Part shown: piece by piece, positions 5,431-8,940 of the stretch
Position numbering within the stretch: position 1 is the stretch's first letter
Layout: each line of letters begins with the position of its first letter
DNA from: Planctomycetota bacterium
GTDB lineage: Bacteria; Planctomycetota; Phycisphaerae; FEN-1346
Direction: 5' to 3'
NCBI GenBank assembly: GCA_026386995.1
Contig: JAPLMO010000156.1
Location: 1-8,940, forward strand
Length of the DNA: 8,940 bases
The notes under the pieces: model-generated
The model's input: only the letters and a program-made list of their open reading frames with translations
What the model was told of the DNA's origin: nothing
Databases searched by the model: none
Program-made: the position numbers and the translations under genes

Positions 5431-6624
5431 CTACCGCCCCTGGCCGGACCAGATCGCGCGGCCGGGCCTCAGGTCTTCCGGACCGAGCGATTCGATGTGC
5501 CCGTCGCAGAACAGGACGTTAGCGCGTCCGAAATGCCTGAGCGCCTGGTACTCGCCCCACTCTTCGCCGGCGGCGCCCCAGTCTTCGCCCCATCGGCTCG
5601 GGTTCTCGATGAAATACTTGTCCCACTTCCACTCGTCGCCGCCTTCGCCGGTGTACTCGGCCAGCGCCTTGGGATAGTCCAGGACCATGGCGAGTTTCGG
5701 GTCCATGCTGCCCAGGATCGAGCCCGGCAACGCGTATGTGCCCTTGCTCAGGCCGTAATCCGAGGGCACGACCAGGTACCGCACCGGCGGGCCGGCCGCC
5801 GAAGCCCGCCGCGAGGCGTTCGGCCGCATGCCGGGGTCCGAGTCCGTGACGCCCGCCAGGTCGGACCGCGTCAGATCGAACGACTCGCCGATGTGCGTGA
5901 CCCAGTTGCTCACGAGCACCTCGCCGTTAACCATAAAATCGTAAACATACTTGTTATAGGGCGACGTCGCGCACAACTGTTGGAGGACCTGGAGGGTCTT
6001 CGGCCGCCCGCCCTCGTACGTAATGAGGAACTGTATGTCGTCGCACGTGATCGGCTTGTCGACGCCGCCCGCCGGCCCCTCGTCGTCCATCTCATAGAGG
6101 ATGGCATCCCCCTGCCGCGTGCGGCGGACCCACGGATGGCTGTCCACCGGAATCGTATAGGCCAACTCGCCCCTGATGCCCGTGCCCGGACCGTCCTTCG
6201 CGCCGCCGGCGCCGCTGCCGGCCTGCCGGTAAACCTGGAACTCAAACGCCGATTCCAGCCGTTCCGATCCGAGGGGCTGCGCCGGCGAGTCTGCCGCAAC
6301 CCAGCCGCGGCCCCGCGCGGCAGCCTCGGGAACCCTCATGACGGCCTCCGCCGCAGACGGGCATCGGAAAAGACTCTCCTTGTGCTCCATGTAGGGCAGC
6401 AACTTGCCGACCCAGCCCTTGCCCCACGTGTTCTGCCCGTCGCTATCGACCCGCCAGGCCGTCTGGGCCTGGAAGATCACGCTCAGGTGCTGCTGGCACT
6501 GCGTCGAGGCCAGCGTCTGCCAGACCTGCCGGGCGCCAGGCGCAAGAAGCGCCAGAAGGATGGCGATGATGGCCATGACCACCAGCAGTTCGATCAGTGT
6601 GAACGCGCTTGTCGCCCGCCTCAT
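5431..6624 (-). CDS. Type II secretion / type IV pilin-like (pseudopilin) protein, H-X9-DG type
   Basis: This 397-aa protein has a class III prepilin signal: a short basic leader MRRATSA, then FTLIELLVVMAIIAILLALL (8-27), with the invariant Glu at +5 (E12). A prepilin peptidase would cut before F8. The -1 residue is Ala rather than the usual Gly. After the hydrophobic helix comes a globular domain with CPS (93-95 region) and many Trp/Tyr/Asp residues. The C-terminus carries HFGRANVLFCDG (H364 ... D374-G375), the H-X9-DG motif typical of the large planctomycete family often labelled DUF1559. The ATG at 6624 is supported by AGGTGG just upstream and overlaps the preceding gene's TGA as ATGA. The longer upstream extension is read in a shadow frame of that gene. 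It is likely exported and assembled into, or associated with, a pseudopilus; the actual role in planctomycetes is unclear. Confidence 0.92.
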   Translation of the reverse strand: MRRATSAFTLIELLVVMAIIAILLALLAPGARQVWQTLASTQCQQHLSVIFQAQTAWRVDSDGQNTWGKGWVGKLLPYMEHKESLFRCPSAAEAVMRVPEAAARGRGWVAADSPAQPLGSERLESAFEFQVYRQAGSGAGGAKDGPGTGIRGELAYTIPVDSHPWVRRTRQGDAILYEMDDEGPAGGVDKPITCDDIQFLITYEGGRPKTLQVLQQLCATSPYNKYVYDFMVNGEVLVSNWVTHIGESFDLTRSDLAGVTDSDPGMRPNASRRASAAGPPVRYLVVPSDYGLSKGTYALPGSILGSMDPKLAMVLDYPKALAEYTGEGGDEWKWDKYFIENPSRWGEDWGAAGEEWGEYQALRHFGRANVLFCDGHIESLGPEDLRPGRAIWSGQGR

Positions 6625-7289
6625 GGTCCACCTGCCCGATGGGCATCCTGCGGCGCCAGGGCGGCGCCCGCCGTCAGCGCGATGGCCCGCAGCCGCTTCA
6701 CGGCCTTTCGCCGGTCCTGGACCGATGCCTGCGAATCGTAACCTATCTTTGCGCCAATCATGCCCTCGACGGCCGAGACCGCCCGGCTCTGGACCATCAC
6801 ATCCGGGTCCTTCTCGGCCACGTCCACCAGCAGCGGGATGTCTTCCCATACCCTCAGCCGCTCCAGGCTCGATGCGGCCGCCGCACGCACGCGCGGCGAG
6901 CCGTCCCGCAGAAGCGTCTGCTCCAGGAACCCAACCGGCGGCGATTCGCGCTGAAGGCCCAGTTGATACACCGCCTCCTCGCGGACCTCCGGCCGCTGCT
7001 CCTCAAGGGCCACACGCTTCAGCGCCTCGACCCCCGCTGGCCCCCGCACGGACCCCAGGCCCCGCACCGCCTCGGCGGCCACCTCGCTGTCGATGCTGAT
7101 CGTCGCCAACTCGATCTGTCGAACGTCTTCGTCGTGGCCGCGCGACGCCAACTCGCCGACCGACGCGATCACCTCTTTGGAATTCGGAGACGTGACCCCC
7201 TGGCCGGGCTCGGCGCACCCCGCAGCGCAGAGAAACCACGCGGCCGCCACGGCCGCCAGCGCCGACACGAGTGCCCCGCCCTTGCTCAT
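6621..7289 (-). CDS. HEAT-repeat putative lipoprotein
   Basis: This 222-aa protein has an N-terminal hydrophobic signal (residues 5-24) ending in CAAGC. Cys25 with AAG before it is a plausible but not ideal lipobox, so lipidation and envelope attachment are likely. Residues 35-190 form a run of about 30-residue helical pairs of HEAT type: VAAEAVRGLGSVRGPAGVEA, then RPEVREEAVYQLGL, then SPRVRAAAASSLERLRV, then VMVQSRAVSAVEGMIG, each with the D/P-x-VR-x-x-A pattern. HEAT scaffolds bind other proteins. The gene is first in an operon with the pilin-like gene (4-bp ATGA overlap implies translational coupling), so a role in its assembly or control is a reasonable inference. The Shine-Dalgarno is weak (GGAG 10 nt upstream). 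A promoter candidate lies at 7368-7397. Confidence 0.85.
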   Translation of the reverse strand: MSKGGALVSALAAVAAAWFLCAAGCAEPGQGVTSPNSKEVIASVGELASRGHDEDVRQIELATISIDSEVAAEAVRGLGSVRGPAGVEALKRVALEEQRPEVREEAVYQLGLQRESPPVGFLEQTLLRDGSPRVRAAAASSLERLRVWEDIPLLVDVAEKDPDVMVQSRAVSAVEGMIGAKIGYDSQASVQDRRKAVKRLRAIALTAGAALAPQDAHRAGGP

Positions 7290-7367
7290 CGAGTGCGATC
7301 TCCGGCTCGACGTGATTCGCAGGCGCGCGGCCGGCCCGCTCGGGCCTCCGACAGCCGCGCCCGTAAC

Positions 7368-7397
7368 ATTCTAACCCTGCGGCGGCCGTGTTGTCGA
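7368..7397 (-). promoter_or_regulatory. Candidate sigma-70-type promoter for the HEAT/pilin operon
   Basis: On the minus strand, TCGACA (7392-7397) and TAGAAT (7368-7373) are separated by 18 nt, giving 5/6 matches to the -35 consensus and a good -10. It lies about 80 nt upstream of the ATG at 7289. This is a visual match only; the region is GC-rich, so such AT-containing hexamers are uncommon by chance. Confidence 0.42.
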
Positions 7398-7542
7398 GCA
7401 TCGCCGCCCGGATCGCCGCCCAAGCCCGCCGCAAGGCCGAAAGTGCCCGTAAATCGCCCTTTTTCTCCCCCGCCGCAACCCTCCCCGCCCGCACTGGACT
7501 CTTAGTGAACGGGAACGGGCCCGCCCAAAACGTAGTCCGCGA

Positions 7543-7580
7543 GGGGGTCTGGAGCCCTATCCGTAAGGCTCCTGACCCCC
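7543..7580. repeat. Long hairpin (13 of 14 pairs)
   Basis: GGGGGTCTGGAGCC (7543-7556) pairs with GGCTCCTGACCCCC (7567-7580) with one T-T mismatch and a 10-nt loop. It is upstream of both strands' genes and has no adjoining T-tract on either side, so it is better read as a REP-like palindrome or structured element than a terminator. Confidence 0.6.
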
Positions 7581-7677
7581 TACCCTGCGAGACCGAAGCC
7601 TTGCCGGAAAACCGTGCTCCGGCCGGAATCATCGGCGTTGGCGGGTCCGTAGGATTAGCCGATGGCCGCGCAACTTC

Positions 7678-7911
7678 GAGCCCCAACGGGGCGTTTGCCA
7701 GTAGCCACGGTGCGCGAGTCGAAGATCCGCCCGCCGTATTGGCGGACCCGTGGAACAGGTTGCAGCAAACGTGTGTGCTGTTATCATGCTGTTGGAGCCC
7801 TGCCAAGGGCGATTGAACGGCGTTTCAATCGCCCCGCCGGGGCTCAAAACAACAAAGGAAAAAGTAACCGTTTTCCGCCACCGTACCACGGGCTCGCGCA
7901 CCGTGGCTACT
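7678..7911. repeat. Fold-back element: two inverted REP-like units flanking a central hairpin
   Basis: AGTAGCCACGGTGCGCGAG at 7700-7718 is perfectly inverted at 7893-7911 (19 bp). CCCGTGG (7747-7753) is inverted at 7886-7892. In the right unit these two blocks are contiguous. In the left unit they are split by 28 bp (7719-7746) that itself forms a hairpin (TCCGCC 7726-7731 with GGCGGA 7741-7746). Inside lies GGGCGATTGAA (7807-7817) with TTCAATCGCCC (7824-7834), enclosed by GAGCCC (7795-7800) with GGGCTC (7840-7845). GAGCCCC-aa-CGGGGC (7678-7692) resembles the reverse complement of the right part of that central hairpin. The arrangement resembles a BIME or a non-autonomous palindromic element. 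No transposase is encoded within it. Confidence 0.75.
7760..7787 (+). promoter_or_regulatory. Candidate promoter inside the fold-back element
   Basis: TTGCAG (7760-7765), 16 nt, then TATCAT (7782-7787) preceded by TGT as in an extended -10. Transcription would start near 7794, exactly at the base of the central hairpin (7795-7845). No ORF of note follows immediately, so if real it would make a structured RNA. Visual call only. Confidence 0.4.
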
Positions 7912-7970
7912 CACAGTCGCCTCTTCGAGGCTATCTAATCCCGACCGGTTACGCCCGCCGACGGAATGTA

Positions 7971-8000
7971 TTGGAAGCGGCCGAATGCGTTATGTATACT
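7971..8000 (+). promoter_or_regulatory. Candidate sigma-70 promoter upstream of the 8040 ORF
   Basis: TTGGAA (7971-7976), 18-nt spacer, TATACT (7995-8000): a good hexamer pair. The expected start near 8007 gives a leader of about 33 nt, followed by AAGGGG (8027-8032) 7 nt before an ATG at 8040. Together these look like intact expression signals reading toward the BRO-N gene. Confidence 0.5.
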
Positions 8001-8039
8001 TCCGGGTCACATACAGGATTGTTGCAAAGGGGTCCGGGG

Positions 8040-8138
8040 ATGAGGCCGAAAATGATTCGACTACTGCACGAACACACAGGCGAGGTGGTGATCAGTGCGA
8101 TCGTCAGGACAAAATCGGTATCGTGTCCCCCGAAATGA
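8040..8138 (+). pseudogene. Short ORF with good expression signals, cut off by a repeat
   Basis: The ATG at 8040 has an AAGGGG Shine-Dalgarno at 7 nt and a promoter candidate upstream, but the ORF is only 32 codons (begins MRPKMIRLLHEHTGEVVISA). Its last ten residues are encoded by the first copy of the 32-bp repeat, whose end supplies the TGA. The natural protein seems to be the first 22 residues of something now interrupted. I do not recognise it. It could equally be a genuine leader peptide or a chance ORF. Confidence 0.3.
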
Positions 8139-8169
8139 GGACAAAATCGGTATCGTGTCCCCCGAAATG
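8106..8169. repeat. 32-bp perfect tandem duplication
   Basis: Two identical, directly abutting 32-bp copies (8106-8137 and 8138-8169), each beginning AGGACAAAATCGGTATCGTG and ending CCGAAATG. Each contains GGACA and TGTCC 12 nt apart, a short inverted pair. The final ATG of copy 2 is the first in-frame start codon of the BRO-N gene. Duplication of such a length without any difference indicates a recent event. Confidence 0.95.
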
Positions 8170-8544
8170 ATGAGCCAATTGGTTTTATTTGAGCAGAAGC
8201 AGGTCCGCCGGATGTGGAACGAGGCGGACCAGAAATGGTATTTCGCGGTTCAGGATGTGATTGAAATCCTCACTGGCAGCGCAGACATCAAGCAGTATGT
8301 GAAGAAGCTGAAAAGCCGCGACCCCGAATTGAGTTCCAACTGGGGTACAATCTGTACCCTGGTTGAGATGACGGCCGCGGACGGCAAAAAGCGGAAGATA
8401 CAGTCGGCGAACATCGAAGGCCTGCTCCGTTTGATCCAGTCTATCCCTTCACCCAAGGCCGAGCCGTTCAAGCGCTGGCTGGCCAAGGTCGGCTATGAGC
8501 GCCTGCAGGAGATCGAGAACCCCGCGCTGAAGGCGGCGGGCTGA
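8167..8544 (+). CDS. BRO-N domain protein, apparently lacking its C-terminal half
   Basis: This 125-aa protein consists essentially of a BRO-N (Bro family N-terminal, Pfam Bro-N) domain: W24-Y25-F26-A27-V28-x-DV (30-31), the ADIKQYVKKLKSRDPEL segment (39-55), and the terminal signature ANIEGLLRLIQSIPSPKAE (81-99) then FKRWLAKVG (101-109). BRO-N domains occur in phage and viral antirepressors and in DinD-like bacterial proteins, where they are associated with DNA binding. Related chromosomal proteins usually continue well past the ENP motif (117-119) with a charged helical region, but here the frame stops six residues later. ATG codons at 8167 and 8170 are possible starts. Neither has a Shine-Dalgarno, because the tandem repeat sits directly upstream. 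A GTG at 8095 keeps the frame open through the repeat but adds repeat-encoded residues. The gene is less GC-rich than its neighbours, suggesting acquisition. Confidence 0.75.
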   Translation: MMSQLVLFEQKQVRRMWNEADQKWYFAVQDVIEILTGSADIKQYVKKLKSRDPELSSNWGTICTLVEMTAADGKKRKIQSANIEGLLRLIQSIPSPKAEPFKRWLAKVGYERLQEIENPALKAAG

Positions 8545-8873
8545 GGCGTCGTCCAAGGCAGCCGCATCCTGCGCGAGTATCCGATCACGCTTGGCCGCAT
8601 CGAAGGCCCTGGCTGCCACGGCGGGGCGGGAGACCCACCGCCCAAAGCCTCCACGCCTTGTCGTTTCTCAACCGTTCTTCTCGCGCAAGAACATGGTGGG
8701 TGCACAGCACCCACCCTACATGAACCGCTCTGGCTGTTGTTTCTAACTCAATCCTTCTCCGCGTCCTCAGCGTTCTCCGCGGTTAAACGCCTTGGTCTTT
8801 AGAGTGCGTCCCAATACCTTAACTTTTTGTTCCCGGCCAGCCGATGACACAGGTGGGAAGGGAGGACCACCTC
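8545..8873. other. Intergenic DNA with dispersed-repeat character
   Basis: About 330 bp without a gene I can support. It holds the REP-like hairpin at 8695-8715 and, at about 8754-8803, a stretch (CTCCGCGTCCTCAGCGTTCT and onward) of a type I recall as recurring in intergenic DNA of many genomes. That memory is unverified. I see no continuation of the BRO-N protein in any forward frame. Confidence 0.5.
8695..8715. repeat. REP-like hairpin
   Basis: GGTGGGTGC (8695-8703) pairs perfectly with GCACCCACC (8707-8715) around a 3-nt loop. No T-tract follows on either strand. Palindromes of this form (GGTGGGTG ... CACCCACC) are, to my recollection, dispersed in several bacterial genomes. Here it lies between the truncated BRO-N gene and the next gene. 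Confidence 0.65.
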
Positions 8874-8940
8874 ATGCCACGGACTGCCAAGGAGGAGACT
8901 CGATCCAAGCGGCGACGGCGCGAGAACCGCAAGCCGCTGA
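8874..8940 (+). CDS. Start of a basic protein, runs out of the window
   Basis: Only the first 22 codons are present. They are strongly basic (begins MPRTAKEETRSKRRRR) with no hydrophobic signal, which suggests a nucleic-acid-binding or ribosome-associated protein, or merely a basic tail. GGAGG is 8 nt before the ATG at 8874. An in-frame ATG at 8844 lacks a ribosome-binding site and is not preferred. The family cannot be identified from this fragment. Confidence 0.5.
   Translation, partial: MPRTAKEETRSKRRRRENRKPL

Noticed and set aside
5341..6741. Plus-strand ORF of 466 codons
   Set aside because: It is antisense to the pilin-like gene, which has unmistakable FTLIELL and H-X9-DG motifs. The plus-strand translation shows no family features.
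6625..6849. 75-codon N-terminal extension of the pilin-like protein
   Set aside because: It would bury the prepilin leader inside the protein. The ATG at 6624 gives a canonical 7-residue leader and the ATGA overlap.
7003..7806. Minus-strand ORF of 267 codons upstream of the HEAT gene
   Set aside because: It overlaps the HEAT gene in another frame and runs through the fold-back repeat. Composition is Arg/Gly/Ala-rich without motifs.
7678..7911. Insertion sequence with terminal inverted repeats
   Set aside because: The interior is only about 175 bp, carries no transposase frame, and no target-site duplication is visible outside the 19-bp arms (C and C flank them). Kept only as a REP/BIME-like fold-back element.
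8106..8169. CRISPR array
   Set aside because: The two 32-bp copies abut with no spacer between them, and there are only two.
8493..8714. Minus-strand ORF of 73 codons after the BRO-N gene
   Set aside because: It overlaps the end of the BRO-N gene and the REP-like palindrome, has no motif and no ribosome-binding site.

Overview
The window is GC-rich bacterial chromosome, most likely from a planctomycete or a close PVC-group relative. The evidence is the combination of several PEP-CTERM exported proteins, a pseudopilin with the FTLIELL / H-X9-DG architecture that is heavily expanded in Planctomycetes, a HEAT-repeat lipoprotein, and long intergenic stretches full of palindromic repeats. The taxonomic call is an inference from gene content; there is no rRNA or marker gene here.

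Layout. Positions 1-3890 hold four consecutive minus-strand genes for exported proteins with a signal peptide and a PEP-CTERM anchor (5-1102, 1214-1939, 2041-2853, 3078-3890). Each has its own Shine-Dalgarno sequence. Hairpins of varying quality follow the last three; the downstream side of the first lies outside the window. The genes at 2041-2853 and 3078-3890 are tandem paralogues of identical length (270 aa). The gene at 1214-1939 has an unrelated body but carries nearly the same 3' end, from the PEP motif through the stop codon to the terminator. No exosortase is present, so the sorting enzyme must be elsewhere. Positions 3891-5430 are sparse: a possible 67-aa ORF (4231-4434), a convincing 84-aa small protein (4627-4881) and non-coding DNA. 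Positions 5431-7289 form a two-gene minus-strand operon in which a HEAT-repeat lipoprotein overlaps a type II/IV pilin-like protein by ATGA, with a candidate promoter at 7368-7397.

Positions 7290-8940 differ in character. There is almost no coding sequence until 8167. Instead there is a 14-position hairpin (7543-7580), a complex fold-back element of two inverted REP-like units around a strong central hairpin (7678-7911), plus-strand promoter candidates, a 32-bp perfect tandem duplication (8106-8169), a short BRO-N domain gene that appears to lack its usual C-terminal half (8167-8544), another REP-like hairpin (8695-8715) and the start of a basic protein leaving the window (8874-8940). This looks like accessory DNA shaped by dispersed repeats.

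The observations most worth following are the shared 3' cassette between unrelated PEP-CTERM genes, the fold-back element with an internal promoter, and the tandem repeat whose exact removal would join an upstream start region in frame to the BRO-N gene. I see no CRISPR array, tRNA, rRNA or intact transposase.
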